From Tenderia sp965602225 (lineage in GTDB: Bacteria; Pseudomonadota; Gammaproteobacteria; Tenderiales; Tenderiaceae): 5,784 nt of DNA. The notes below the pieces were generated by a model, which was not told the origin of the DNA, did no database searches, and worked only from the letters and a program-made list of their open reading frames with translations. Made by a program: the position numbers and the translations under genes. Position 1 is the stretch's first letter. Each line of letters starts with the position of its first letter. Positions 5,783 through 5,784 of this stretch are shown here, piece by piece. The DNA lies in the NCBI GenBank assembly GCA_965602225.1, contig CBFCYE010000069.1, positions 1-5,784 on the forward strand. The letters run 5' to 3'.

Positions 5783-5784
5783 TA

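Noticed and set aside
5531..5784. tRNA genes as an integration site for a mobile element
   Set aside because: No integrase gene, no repeated tRNA 3' end and no foreign-looking sequence is present in the window.

Overview
The window is a chromosomal housekeeping segment, all on the + strand, from a gammaproteobacterium. It runs recA (3' part) - recX - alaS - lysC - csrA - tRNA-Ser(GCU) - tRNA-Arg(ACG). The 61 N-terminal residues of CsrA are nearly those of the enteric protein. The order recA-recX-alaS-csrA followed by tRNA-Ser and tRNA-Arg is the one known from Escherichia coli. A lysC of about 407 residues between alaS and csrA is instead typical of Pseudomonas-like and many sulfur-oxidising or other non-enteric Gammaproteobacteria. 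Base composition looks moderate. The sequence alone does not allow a genus call.

Layout. Bases 2-430 encode the last 142 residues of RecA, from inside the DNA-binding loop L2 to the stop. A strong intrinsic terminator (456-480) follows. recX (589-1035) comes next and is separated by only 31 nt from alaS (1067-3688), so these two are probably co-transcribed. A 77-nt gap with an 8-bp hairpin and a short T run (3717-3745) leads to lysC (3766-4989). Inside lysC, a good ribosome-binding site precedes an in-frame ATG at 4504. It lies where other bacteria start the separate regulatory (beta) subunit of aspartokinase. After lysC comes another hairpin (5005-5025). The 187-nt lysC-csrA gap contains several GGA motifs of the kind CsrA binds. 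csrA (5177-5401) encodes a 74-residue protein with an acidic tail. The last 380 bases hold two tRNA genes, each with its own sigma70-type promoter and encoded CCA. The tRNA-Arg promoter is close to consensus and carries a perfect 15-bp palindrome over its -35 region.

Functions. RecA and RecX are the recombinase and its modulator. AlaRS and the two tRNAs serve translation. LysC opens the aspartate-family amino-acid pathway. CsrA is a global post-transcriptional regulator. No mobile element, CRISPR array, phage gene or unknown gene is present, and I see no previously undescribed system. The points worth a second look are regulatory: the internal lysC start, the putative CsrA self-binding leader, and the palindrome in the tRNA-Arg promoter.
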